A stretch of DNA of 64,000 nucleotides. Source: Zeugodacus cucurbitae. Its lineage: Eukaryota > Arthropoda > Insecta > Diptera > Tephritidae. Made by a program: the position numbers and the translations under genes. Numbering within the stretch: the stretch's first letter is position 1; the number at the start of each line of letters is the position of its first letter. The notes beneath the pieces were generated by a model. It saw only the letters and a list, made by a program, of their open reading frames with translations, was not told the origin of the DNA and ran no database searches. The stretch is from assembly GCF_028554725.1 (NCBI RefSeq), contig NC_071671.1, forward strand, positions 12,064,001 to 12,128,000, in the 5' to 3' direction. Shown here piece by piece: positions 34,500 through 45,730 of this stretch.

Positions 34500-34965
34500 A
34501 AACAAACATGGTTTGGGATATCAATGAAATTATTTATTCCTTTGAAAGTTCATTCGATGCCATTTGTATGGTAATCGATTTCTTTTACATGACCACCACG
34601 GGCACCCTTGCAGAAGTCCAAACGCTGAACCCAATTTTCGCGAGATAACACATTCACCAAACTTGGTTTTCAATAAATCGATTGTGACGTTCGCTGTGTG
34701 GCTTGTGGCTCCAATCCATATCATCCAATTCGTACCAAAAATATTTGGTTATCAATGAACGGTCAGACAGGACGATTATGACGACCATAAATTGGACGTA
34801 GCGCTCTCATAGTTGAGGCCACTGACTTCGAATTTCGGTAGTAAATTTTAATAATTTCAACTCGTTGTTGGATGGTATATCCTTCAATGAGGAAATGGCA
34901 AACCGTACTGAAGGGAAATGCCAAAAGAGCGGGAATAAATATGGCGTCGTTTGCTGCCTCTATTG
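34500..34965 (-). mobile_element. Internally deleted mariner related to the DD41D element
   Basis: Minus strand. Near 34810-34770 it reads RALRPIYGRHNRPV, closely matching the N-terminal segment of the intact transposase at 42823 (RALRPIYGLHNRPS). It then jumps to GATSHTANVTIDLLKTKFGE and CVISR (about 34700-34640), matching the GATCHTARDSMAILRENFGEQ region. The stretch between, including the first catalytic Asp, is deleted, and the sequence after is frameshifted. A related but distinct, non-autonomous copy. Confidence 0.65.
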
Positions 34966-37564
34966 TTCTACTTATGTAGCGTCTCTTTTAAAACCCCCTT
35001 TAGTTTCGTAACATCTTCTCTTCACTGTACTATTCCCTAACTATTAATAGTCGCTTATAAATCATGTACTACGGAGATAATGAAGTTCATAGATCCCTAA
35101 GCCCATTGCTACATACTTATAGATTTGTACATTTCATTACAAATAGACTCAATACCGATCCGTGTTAAAGATGGCATTCGGCATTCTTTATTTTGGACTT
35201 TCTTAATTTTTTCTGCAACAAATACGAATTTTAGCCCGTGCCAACATAACCTTCAAATTATATTGATTTGGTATACAATGACTTAAACTAAAATGTTACA
35301 TCCAAAGGCTGAATTACCCAAATGCTTGCATTTGTAAAACGCACCAATTATTTTTAGTGGTTCTTATACTGAACTGAACTTTGCTAGCTGACTGACTACT
35401 ATACAGTCCCCTAAGTTATTTAATGTAAACTCATCAGCTTTAGTAATAAATATTAACCGTTCGCTGTGTTCTAGGTTTAAGGTTACTCGAGAATAACCAG
35501 TTCATATAACATCTTGTCAATGAAAGCTCCAAGCATAGTACCCAAATACTTCTTTAGCTATTGCGATTATGTGCATTGTATATATACATAAATCCGAATT
35601 TTGAGTGTTATGAATAGTTTCCAGATCTCTTTTTTCAATTGTGTACCTGGTTTGCTAGCTCCAATAACCTCAAACTGTACTCCGTGCTTCTTTAATCGGT
35701 TGGATTTTACGCCATTCAAATGAAAGCGGAAAATTCTTAGAAAAGTGCTTGTTTGAAAGCTTAAATACTATATTTATATGCATACGCCCGACATACTGCA
35801 CCAAACAGTTTGTGGCCAATTTACCAAAAGTATTTCTATGCAAATTTTGTGCGCAAACACAGACATAAACTAACGGTGTATGAGCTTAAAATGAAGAATG
35901 CAGCTGCACGAAGCTTTTTATAACCTGAAAGAAAGCTAAAACATGTTATTTTCTTGCTTTTTGTGCATAGTGAGTTCGGCGAGTTCGAAACTGAAAAACT
36001 ACCGTTGCAATGTAAAAAGCTTTGCCGAAAGCGCTGATAAACGAAATGAATAGCGAATATTTTTGCAAAGCGGAATTAAAATGTAAATGCATTTAAATAG
36101 ATAAAAAATAGAAAGTGGCAAAGCAGGGGTTAGACTACTGGGGGCGCAAAAAGTGAGCAAGAATATTTATTTGGAAGGGTTGCTTTGCGCAATAAAATGT
36201 AGTAGCTACATAGCTGGGAGCTGATATATTTATACATATTCATATTTGTACATATTATTTTTGAAATAGAAGTAAAAAAAGTGTTTTGCATACTGGTTTT
36301 CCCCATAAAATTTCTTTCAATGTATGTATGGAGTTTCAACTTTATTTTCGTTTTAGCAAAATTGTATGCCAATAAATAGTTCTGAAAAATGCGAAATTCA
36401 ATGCAATAAAAGGGAAATAATAGATAATAAAAAAAATTTCGAATCACTAAATTTTGCTGTCAGGTGGCAAACTAAATGGAAATGTGTCTATGTCAGTCCC
36501 CCAGGCACTAGAAGCTTTAAAAGCTTTTATTTGTATAAAAAATATCAATTTCTAGAAAACGTAATTGATTATGAACTCGAATATGTTATTTAAAACGGAG
36601 TGTTAAAATATTTTTAATTTTATTTCAAATTTCCCTTTTTTGAAGAAAAAGGTTTCAGCACTATTTTTCTCTCAAACAATTATATAGATATCTTCGACCA
36701 ATTCAAGCATTTTCGACTGATTCTAGGATTTTTGGCATTTAGCGCCTTATTTAGCTATAATACTTTAAAGCTTAAAATTCTTTTAAAAACTCCAATAGTT
36801 AAAACCATATAAAGCTAGCTTCTCCTAAATATTTTACTGCCTAACAAAAGTTGGTGCTACCTCAAAAAATAGGTTTTCAGAAATAGAAGAATAGTGTTTT
36901 CCATTCAAAACTTTAAAGAATTTGTTACAATAAGAACTATAAAAATTTGGGGAGGGTCCTTGCTTTACAAATTATTTTTTTGGTCACACATTTTTAAAGC
37001 TCATCTGTATTTCTTTAAGCACATAATTGCAACCCTGTCACGCGTGCATTTTGTTCAATTTCATGCAAATTTCCAATTAATTTACATTTTTTAGTTTTTT
37101 TGTTATTAAGTTTTTTTAACGCTTTGTGCAGAAGGCAATTTATATCAAATGGATTTTAACTATTATAGTACGTAAATGTAAATATATGTAATATCAAACA
37201 AACAGTAATTTGCAGTTTTTCTATTTAATTTAAAATATCTTTTCTCATTTACTGTTTTCGTTTGGAATAAAAAAAGTATTTAGCTGGTTGATACTTTAAA
37301 AATAGTCAGAGACAATTCGTGTGGTAGAAAACCAATTAAATTTAAATTTATTTATTTTATATTTATTTATTTCATTGAAATATTTATAAACTTTGTTAGA
37401 TTTTAGTCACTATTCAACTTCAAAGTTTTACGGATCTACCTAAATTTTTTGAAAGCTATCCTAGTCCCATAGACCTATTTCAATATAATATAGTAATTTG
37501 ATGATATTTATACCAACTTCTACAGTCCTAATGCCTCATACCTTATTGTAAATATTCTGAAATC
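34966..37564. other. Non-coding DNA
   Basis: AT-rich; no gene recognised. Frames at 36130-36593 and 36894-37094 are short, low-complexity and without motifs. Confidence 0.5.
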
Positions 37565-37750
37565 TAGTCTTATAGCCATTTCGTACAGGAGTTAATTGAT
37601 CAATTAACCGGCTTTTGCTCAATTAAAGCGCTGATTTAGATCGATTTACCATAGACTAGAAAGATCTTACATAAATTTCAAATCGAATCGAGTTGAAACT
37701 AGCATGCCACTCTGCGGGTTGTTGACCACGCAGGGAATTTGGTTGTGGAA
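37565..37750. repeat. MITE, 'TTTTCGCACA' family (partial copy)
   Basis: Left part matches 44268 onward: TTATAGCCATTTCGTACAGG, AATTGATCAATTAA and GCTGATTTAGATCGATTTACC. Similarity fades after about 37665 with scattered matches to about 37750. The right inverted end is missing. Confidence 0.6.
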
Positions 37751-40499
37751 CATCTTTGCTATAAAGTGTCTGTTTCAATAGATTTATAAATTTAAATAAT
37801 TTGAAGACACGTTCCTGTTATTTTAGAAATATAACATCGATATTATTATTAATACTATATTATACCAGTCCGGGCCTAAATTCACAAATTATGTGCTGGA
37901 TTTAAGATTCTAACTCATTAGTCATATTTAATTTATCTGTGCCGTCAGATTGCCTATATCTTTTCTAAATGTTAACGTCAAACAATAATTTGTGGTCTCA
38001 TATCAATCGATTTGATAGATCGAATGAGATCAAATGTCAATTTCGAGATACCGAAGGTAATGAAAAGTGAAAGCTCTATAGTTTATGTGAATGTTAATAA
38101 CTAAAATTCTTGAGAGCAGTTACAGTTCATCACTAAGAACTTCAAAAGTCATCTAAGATTTTCCTCCATTCTTATAACTTTCAATTTGAATCCACGTTGA
38201 CTAAGCTACTGGTAAATATGTATTCCTGCAAGCACTTTCAATATATTTTGACTTTTCCATATTGAACAGTTCATGGTTGGCTGCTCTGCTGCTTGAACGC
38301 CTGCGGTAAGCAAGAAATATTTAAATTTAACATTGCAAGGTTTGAACTCTGTCAAAAATGCTTTAGTATATTTAAAGGAAGCATACAACTACAGAATACA
38401 TATTTATGGTATATATAAGTTTATGAGCGCCGTAATTTTGCAGGTAGGTCCTGCTGTTGGCACTCATTGGAGTTAATGGAAAACCAATCAAGTTTAACAT
38501 AGCAGAAGCAACTGCTACAACAACTAAATCAATTGCCATTGTACAAAGTAGCGTCAAAGCAATAACAACAGTGAAAGGGCAGCAATAAAAATGAGGCTTC
38601 ACTATGAAAACATTGAAGGCCGGCAAAGTGAAATAAGCAGCCGCATTCGTGCAAGCAAAATCAATTTAAAGTAAACTTTGTCGGTAGGGCCGAGTGCTGG
38701 TGGGCCCTAGTGGAATTGTATTACTTCTAAATTGTGAACGGTCAAAGGCTATGTGACAAATCTCAGACAGAACTTTTGGAGATCCCTTACATGGATGTCT
38801 ACCAGTTTTTTGTCTTAGATCAATGAATATGTCAAAGCATTCACTCTTGTGGTCGGTCGATTAATTTGATAACGGTTAGAGTTCCATTCGTTCTATTGGA
38901 CTAATTGAAGTTTTTGCTGAGAGCAGGGTTTTGAGGCTGCCTAGGGAGTAGATCAGTCAGTATATGTTCTCTCTCGTTCTGTCTCACTCTAACTGTTGTG
39001 GAGAGCTGATATATCGCACTTGTACGGTCCTTTTGCCGCATAGTGACGAAGTACAATCATCTCGAGTTTTCCTTTTGGACAGCTCTAGTTCCAGCACATT
39101 AAAGTAAAAATACCTTGGATTTCATTCCTTTCCTTGACCTCTGTGAAGGGTCGACGCCAATAGCTATCCTTTTATGAGATCAGGCCCACGGGAAAAAGGC
39201 TGTTCAAAAAACTTTCGTTTTAGCAGTCTCTAGAGCCAGGGGGAATTTATGCTAGTGCCGTAAAAATGCCGTTAGGACTAAACTTATTTCCTCAAAAGCA
39301 CGAGTTAAGGGTTTTTAATATGAAAATATAGGAGCTTTGATATTCTCCCGACTTTATGAGAAATTCGATATTATTCGGTCTGATTATTTCTGAAATAAAA
39401 AATCTAATCCATATTTTCTGAAACTACATATATGTATATTACTTATTCAATAATAAGATATTGTGAAAGATTATTCTTCACACATTTCCACGCTTCCGCC
39501 GCTTTGCAACCATCGAGTTCTCGCCTGTCGCTTTCGCACAAATTTAATCCAATTACTTAGTCATTGACAAATGACAACAACTTCCAGCTGGGTAAGCGCG
39601 ATTACACTTTTCAATTGTCTCGCTTCCTGTGTTTTTTTCCTCTTTTCTTATTACCACTTGCCGCTTTTTACGAGCATTCTACTTTATAGTGAAATATCAA
39701 AGATTTAAGATGTTTTTATGGTTGAACTAAAAAATCTCTCCCTCTCTCATTCCCTCTCTCTCTCTCTACTTTCAAAGCCTGCATTGTGGATGACCGAAAA
39801 ATGTGAACACGTACAATGTTGTAGCATTTTAATCATTTAATTGCCGCTTGGTGGTGAGCGGCTGTCGGCGAGCGCAAGCGAATAAATGTAAATTTGCTGG
39901 GGCATGCACATACATATGTTTATTGGTATATGTGTGTGAGTTTCAGCAATGTTACAGCAGAATGTTATATGCAAAATTTGTGGTTAGAATTTCATGTAGA
40001 ATACATAAAAGAGATTTGTGCTGCAAACCTCCGCAACATTTTAGATTACTCATACGCCAAGGCCAACGCAAAGTATATTTGCTACTCTTGATTTATTTTA
40101 TTTCACTTGCTTTACACATTTTTTCATGGTTTTTTTTTTAATTTGTGAAATTGACCGTCACGAAGAGATTAGTTAGTTGTGAGAATCGAAGTAGATTTTG
40201 TAAGATTTTAATATGCTTTAAATAATTCTAGAGCAGTGGTTTCAGCGTAGTGTGTGTGGTCACGAATGAGAAGATAAAGTAATAAAGCCTTTAAAACCTT
40301 AGAGCAGAATGTAATGAAAAAAGTACTTCACAAGAGATTTTATTCATCTTCAGTTCTTTTTTTTTCAAAACTAATGTCACAAGAAGAAGGTGAAAGTTTG
40401 CGTACATTGCTTTGCTGAAATGGTTGCGTGTTTCTTATTTGAGTTTGGTTGGTTGGTTGGTTGGTTGAAAAGGGAGGCGAAGAGAGACTGACCGCAAGC
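37751..40499. other. Non-coding DNA
   Basis: No gene supported. At about 39085-39160 a plus-strand VKYLGF-like piece could be the thumb region of a non-LTR reverse transcriptase, but the match is too short to call. A CT run lies at 39737-39767. Frames at 39848-40141 have no motif. A GGTT repeat is at 40447-40466. Confidence 0.4.
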
Positions 40500-41491
40500 G
40501 GCAGCATTTAGGCCATTATTAGGCCCATCACCTGACCAACTCGGTCGATTTAACGAAGCTTAAGTTTTTTCTATCTCAGCTGCCCAATTTCTCTCAGATT
40601 AGAGTAATGGAAACCATGGAAGGTATCTCTTCTTAACCGACAGAAGGCTGGGAATTCGCAGAGATAATTATCTAGTGTCTCGTCATCTTCCGCGCACGCC
40701 CTGCATTCTGCCGATTCTATTATACCAAGTCTCTGTGTCCCGTGATGACCCCTGTGATACAGCTTAGTTCTCTTTTGCTTAAAGTAAGAAGTTTTTGGTC
40801 TGTCCAGTGTCAAAACTATCCCATAGTAGTAGTTTTGGGGTACGACCCGTGTTGCGCATGTTCCAGAACCTGAGATGTTCCCCTAGCATCCATTGCTTTG
40901 GGCAGCGCTTGAGAGAACTGACGGGCTGGGACAGTTTAAAGGAACTGCGTTCCCAGCTGCCCCTGAGCGAGCCAACTCATCTGCCTTTTCTTAACTGAGT
41001 CTTCTCCCGCTAGTCTATTAATTGCCTCTTTGCATGATCTGAAGCATTGAGACTTCGTGTTTGCGCAGCGGATAGCCTTAATTGCCGCTTGGCTATCCAC
41101 AAAAAAGTTGATGAACCTGTTTGTTTGGGTGAAGGCCCACATAGCGCCTTCTCTTAGTCCGACAATTACAGCTTGAAATACCGAGTTGTAGTCGTTTAGT
41201 TTTAAGCAGCTTTCTGTATATGGGTTTTTACAGAAGAAGCCTGCTCCCGTTCATGTTTCACCTTTTGATCCGTCGGCGAATATATAGATTTCACCATTGG
41301 TACTATCAATGATTTTATCATTAGTGCATTCTTCTCTGCTGGGGAAGGAGAACGTTGCCCGGTCACAGGACCAATCCAAACCGAGTTCTCTGCCAAGATT
41401 TAGTATGATCCCATGTCCCCATTGGTGCAATGTTTGGGTCCAGTGGCCCAAGATCTTTAGCCTACACGCTGTAATCTGCATCATGCTTCAC
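40500..41491 (-). pseudogene. RNase H and zinc-binding C terminus of a non-LTR retrotransposon
   Basis: Minus strand, several frames. From the right: ITACRLKILGHWTQTLHQWG (41480 leftward), YIFADGSKGE with the first RNase H Asp, a REGAMWAF segment, FFVDSQAAIKAIRC (another catalytic Asp) and a NRLAGEDSVKKR helix. The terminal frame 40813-40571 carries RTKLYHRGHHGT, then CRACAEDDETLDNYLCEFPAFCRLR, the CxxC-H-C zinc-binding tail. This order is that of I/R1-like elements. No reverse transcriptase part remains to the right. Inactive. Confidence 0.75.
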
Positions 41492-41552
41492 TAGGATATG
41501 TATTGGCCGGATATCAAGAATAACCTTCAAAGACTTTGTTGAAGTTGTTTTC

Positions 41553-42238
41553 TTAAGTGTTGCCAGGTGCAATCTGACATTTCCATTGGAAAGTTTGACA
41601 TTTTTTAGCATGACATCATTCAGAACGTTTTGTCATTTAATCGTGAATTGTTTTATTTACAGGGAATTAAAAAATTCATCTCGGCCAAAAAATGGAATTA
41701 ACTCGTGAACATTTTCGTGCGATCATTTTTCACAACTTTCGACGGGGATTATCGCGACAAGAGTGCATCGATTAACTAAAATCTTTGTATGGCTATGAAG
41801 CACCATCCTATAGCACTGTGAAAAAATGGTACAACGAATTCAATCGTGGCCGACGCTCGCTCAAAGACGAATTCCGTGAAGGTCGTCCAAAAACAGCCGT
41901 TGTGCCAGAAAACATCGATGCCGTACGTGAACTGATAATGCAAGACCGTCATGTAACATAGCTTCAGATAGAGGCATGTCTATGCATTTCTCCCACCAGC
42001 ATACATTCGATATTGCATGAACACCTGGCCGTAAACAAGGTTTGTTCTCGTTGGATCCCGCACAATTTGATAATCGCTCAAAAAAAGGCTCAAAAAAGTG
42101 CTTCGAAAATTGGTTTGAGCGCATGCAAAAGTGTATAAATCTTCATGGAGAATATTTTGAAAAACAATAAAACCATTTTCGTTGATAAATATTCCTATTT
42201 TCATTATTAGGCCAGAAATATATATAGCAGCCCTCGTA
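41553..42238 (+). mobile_element. mariner deletion derivative, 686 bp (copy 1)
   Basis: Non-autonomous mariner. The right end reads, on the complement, TACGAGGGCTGC; the left end is a degraded form of TACGAGGGCTGGCCAGG. The internal frame from ATG at 41692 gives MELTREHFRAIIFHNFRRGL, then SRQECID with a TAA stop, and VKKWYNEFNRGRRSLKDEFR. The N-terminal DNA-binding region (to RWIPHNL) then jumps directly to WFERMQKCINLHGEYFEKQ, the extreme C terminus, ending at 42170. The whole catalytic domain is deleted. The copy at 61462-62147 has the same length, jump and stop codon. Confidence 0.85.
41692..42170 (+). pseudogene. Truncated mariner transposase (catalytic domain deleted)
   Basis: Codes in principle for the helix-turn-helix DNA-binding half and the last 20 residues of a mariner transposase, with stops (TAA within ID*LKS near 41776, TAG within HVT*LQ near 41959) and a frame slip near 42035-42060. 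No DDD residues remain, so it cannot transpose by itself. Confidence 0.8.
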
Positions 42239-42822
42239 TATATGTATAGTTTATGGCAAAAATAAAACATATTTCCCAGCAAATGTCCGCTGCAGGTTGA
42301 CCAGTGAATGATTTATCGGCAAATATTTGTACGCCAGAAAAAAGTGTCAGAACAATTTAATGGAATTTTTGTACGAATCAAATGTACCAAAGGCAGTGTC
42401 CGAGCCAATAATTTCATAAAAAAGGATATTTGTGTAAAAACGTTTAACTATTTCAACACATACGAACATGGAAGCTTACATACATATGTATATGTGAAAT
42501 ATAACTCCATGAAACTATTTAAGTAGCTTCGTCATCTATCGACTGAAATATTACGAAAACTTTATGAACTTATAAAATAAAAAACTTATTAAATAAATTA
42601 GCTCGACTGGTAATTTATGAACGCTTTTACCTTTTAAAACTGTACAGCTTACGTACTTAATGAGTGATCGGCGAGAGTAAATCTGAGGAGTGAAATATAA
42701 TTCATAGTAACGGGTGATTTTTTTGAGGTTAGGATTTTCATGCATTAGTATTTGACAGATCACGTGGGATTTCAGACATGGTGTCAAAGAGAAAGATGCT
42801 CAGTATGCTTTGACATTTCATC

Positions 42823-43908
42823 ATGAATAGACTTACTAAGGAGCAACGCTTGCAAATCATTGAATTTTATTACCAAAATCAGTGTTCGGTTCGAAATGTG
42901 TTTCGCGCTTTACGTCCGATTTATGGTCTACATAATCGACCAAGTGAGCAAACAATTAATGCGATTGTGACCAAGTTTCGCACTCAGTTTACTTTATTGG
43001 ACATTAAACCAACCACACGAATGCGTACAGTGCGTACAGAAGAGAATATTGCGTCTGTTTCTGAGAGTGTGGCTGAAGACCGTGAAATGTCGATTCGTCG
43101 CCGTTCGCAGCAATTGGGTTTGTGTTATTCGACCACATGGAAGATTTTACGCAAAGATCTTGGTGTAAAACCGTATAAAATACAGCTCGTGCAAGAACTG
43201 AAGCCGAACGATCTGCCACAACGTCGAATTTTCAGTGAATGGGCCCTAGAAAAGTTGGCAGAAAATCCGCTTTTTTATCGACAAATTTTGTTCAGCGATG
43301 AGGCTCATTTCTGGTTGAATGGCTACGTAAATAAGCAAAATTGCCGCATTTGGGGTGAAGAGCAACCAGAAGCCGTTCAAGAACTGCCCATGCATCCCGA
43401 AAAATGCACTGTTTGGTGTGGTTTGTACGCTGGTGGAATCATTGGACCGTATTTTTTCAAAGATGCTGTTGGACGCAACGTTACGGTGAATGGCGATCGC
43501 TATCGTTCGATGCTAACAAACTTTTTGTTGCCAAAAATGGAAGAACTGAACTTGGTTGACATGTGGTTTCAACAAGATGGCGCTACATGCCACACAGCTC
43601 GCGATTCTATGGCCATTTTGAGGGAAAACTTCGGAGAACAATTCATCTCAAGAAATGGACCCGTAAGTTGGCCACCAAGATCATGCGATTTAACGCCTTT
43701 AGACTATTTTTTGTGGGGCTACGTCAAGTCTAAAGTCTACAGAAATAAGCCAGCAACTATTCCAGCTTTGGAAGACAACATTTCCGAAGAAATTCGGGCT
43801 ATTCCGGCCGAAATGCTCGAAAAAGTTGCCCAAAATTGGACTTTCCGAATGGACCACCTAAGACGCAGCCGCGGTCAACATTTAAATGAAATTATCTTCA
43901 AAAAGTAA
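42823..43908 (+). CDS. Mariner-family transposase, DD41D (rosa-like)
   Basis: Cut-and-paste transposase acting in the nucleus on its own inverted ends. 361 residues, full length for the family. Residues 1-115 or so form the paired-type DNA-binding region (starting MNRLTKEQRLQIIEFYYQN; RALRPIYGLHNRPSEQT; then RRRSQQLGLCYSTTWKILRK, the second helix-turn-helix). The catalytic domain shows FSDEAHFWLNG (first Asp), FQQDGATCHTARD (second Asp) and SCDLTPLDYFLWGY (third Asp in PLD). Counting gives 41 residues between the second and third Asp, the DD41D signature of the rosa family first reported from Ceratitis. The C terminus has LRRSRGQHLNEIIF. The start is the first ATG after TTCATC with a good open context. 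All three acids are present. No introns. Confidence 0.93.
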   Translation: MNRLTKEQRLQIIEFYYQNQCSVRNVFRALRPIYGLHNRPSEQTINAIVTKFRTQFTLLDIKPTTRMRTVRTEENIASVSESVAEDREMSIRRRSQQLGLCYSTTWKILRKDLGVKPYKIQLVQELKPNDLPQRRIFSEWALEKLAENPLFYRQILFSDEAHFWLNGYVNKQNCRIWGEEQPEAVQELPMHPEKCTVWCGLYAGGIIGPYFFKDAVGRNVTVNGDRYRSMLTNFLLPKMEELNLVDMWFQQDGATCHTARDSMAILRENFGEQFISRNGPVSWPPRSCDLTPLDYFLWGYVKSKVYRNKPATIPALEDNISEEIRAIPAEMLEKVAQNWTFRMDHLRRSRGQHLNEIIFKK

Positions 43909-43934
43909 ATGTCATGAACCAATCTAACGTTTCA

Positions 43935-43940
43935 AATAAA
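43935..43940 (+). promoter_or_regulatory. Polyadenylation signal of the transposase gene
   Basis: AATAAA 27 bases after the transposase stop codon and inside the element, followed by a T-rich stretch. Confidence 0.5.
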
Positions 43941-44267
43941 GAACCGATGAGATTTTGCAAATTTTATGCGTTTTTTTTTTTTAAAAAAGTTATCAAGCTC
44001 TTAAAAAATCACCCTTTAGTATATAAAAAGAGCCTAGCATTTTAAAAAATATAAATATATTAATTTCTTGTGAACAAGTGTTGCTAATTAAGTTTCTTAA
44101 GGCAGTTCGGCTAATCATAATATATGTATCTAAATTCTTTTAACTCCTGTTGGAGCATCATAAGAGGTTTATTAATTATCATAAAAGTTATGTGTTCTCA
44201 ACAGGTGGTAAGTTAACTAGAATTGAAGTTCGAAATCTCGTAGTTATAGTTAATTGTTCTGTGATGT

Positions 44268-44649
44268 TATAACCTTTTCGTACAGCAGCTAATTGATCAA
44301 TTAAACGGCCTTTGCTCGATTAAACCGCTGATTTAGATCGATTTACCATATACAGTAAAAATTTAATTTTTCTACTTAATTTTTAATCAAGTTGAAAATA
44401 AAATGCAACTCTGTGAAATCTACACGACGCTAGATGTCGCTGCTAATATGGAAAGAATGGAATATTGGCTGTGGTTTTAGAGAAAAAGCAATCAGCTGTT
44501 GAAACTTACCAACTTCTTATGAAAAGCTAAAACAAAAATTTATAACAGCTGATCGATTATCTAGTAAACGGTAGTGCGAAAAGCAAACATTGGTTTCTCA
44601 ATTAAAAATCGAATTGAACAATTAATTTGGCCGTGCGCTAAGGCTATTA
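44268..44649. mobile_element. MITE, 'TTTTCGCACA' family (full copy)
   Basis: About 380 bp with inverted ends: TTATAACCTTTTCGTACAGC on the left and, on the complement of the right, TAATAGCCTTAGCGCACGGC. The interior contains AATTGATCAATTAAACGG, GCTGATTTAGATCGATTTACC and AACAGCTGATCGATTA, shared with 4169-4415 and 37565-37750. No coding capacity. It sits 250 bp from the intact mariner but its ends are different. Confidence 0.7.
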
Positions 44650-45396
44650 CAAAAGATTAACCGAGTTTGCATTCTTACCTATATCTTAAACGGCACTCTT
44701 TGTCAGTATTTAATGTTTATTGACTGATAAGTGGGCAGAATTCGGGAATTCGGAATAAAGTCAGAATATAAAGCACTTGAATCTGGCATAATATATAGTA
44801 GTCTTACTCGTGCAATCCATTGGGATGGACCTTATGGATGAGCAGATAGCTGCTCTGTATAATTCCGAACTTTCGCCTATTAGCATATTGTCAGCATATT
44901 GTAAGAATGTCTTCTTTGTGTGCCTGAGAGAAGTTCGGCTTCAAACCTATATCTGTCGGAAATATTGCAATCTGGTCTAAGCCACTTTCATGCGGTTTGT
45001 AGAGAGGGTCGCAATGAATTCCGTGAATAAGGTCGGCAACATAGCTATATATTATATTTCTATGCTGTAACTCATTACTCAATGTTCAATATAATGAAGC
45101 TAGACAGAATTGGTTCTAATCTGTTATTCTAATCGAACTACTCTTATGATAAGTACGTACCAAATTTTAGTTGAGATAGATTTTAGATAGTTCAAGTGGT
45201 TTCTAAGATACGAAATTATAATAAAAAGTGGGCGTGATATATCTCTTGTCAAATTCATCGACTATGATTTGGATTTAGACCACCGATCAGATAATTCATA
45301 ATCCACTTCTTCATCTCTTCTCTAGACTTCACTATGGAATGTTGTTGAAAAGATTGAAGAAATTTAAATACCAGTAGTGTATTATATTTAAATTTA
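44650..45396. other. Non-coding DNA
   Basis: No gene or clear repeat recognised. Confidence 0.5.
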
Positions 45397-45730
45397 TTAG
45401 ATCTACAACTTTGCTTTCGCCTTTTTCCAATAGATGTCTCTAGGGTCAAGCACTGCTCGATTAAATCGATTTTTTTTTATATCGATCTTGGACATTTGTG
45501 TCAACATTAACCCAACAAAATATTTGTAGAGATCTGTTTGCATCCCAAACTTATTATCAACTGAAAATGTCACTTTTGAGACGAATTATCGACATTTGCG
45601 GGAAATTTTGCTTTTCTTTTTTAATTCCCAGAAAAGTGCGGCCGAGGCTCATCGACATTTGTAATCGTTTCAATACAAAAAAAAACTTAAATTTACAAAA
45701 AAAAGGGCGGAAGTAAAGTTGTAGACCTAA
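45397..45730. mobile_element. MITE with TTAGGTC ends, mariner-like (copy 2)
   Basis: 334 bp. Left end TTAGATCTACAACTTTGCTT; right end complement TTAGGTCTACAACTTTACTT. The interior matches 15031-15347 over its full length in the same orientation, with a longer T/A run near the right end. Confidence 0.8.

Larger units (their letters stand above)
42710..44016 (+). mobile_element. Intact rosa-like (DD41D) mariner element
   Basis: A 1,307-bp element with short inverted ends (ACGGGTGATTTTTT left; AAGGGTGATTTTTT on the complement of the right) flanked by TA at 42708-42709 and 44017-44018. It contains one uninterrupted 361-codon transposase (42823-43908) and an AATAAA site. No stop, frameshift or deletion is visible, unlike every other element here, so this is the best candidate for a recently active transposon in the window. 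Confidence 0.9.

Noticed and set aside
39085..39160. Possible non-LTR reverse transcriptase thumb (VKYLGF-like)
   Set aside because: Too short, with flanking frames broken; cannot be separated from chance without a search.
43004..43219. Minus-strand 71-codon frame
   Set aside because: Antisense shadow of the intact mariner transposase.
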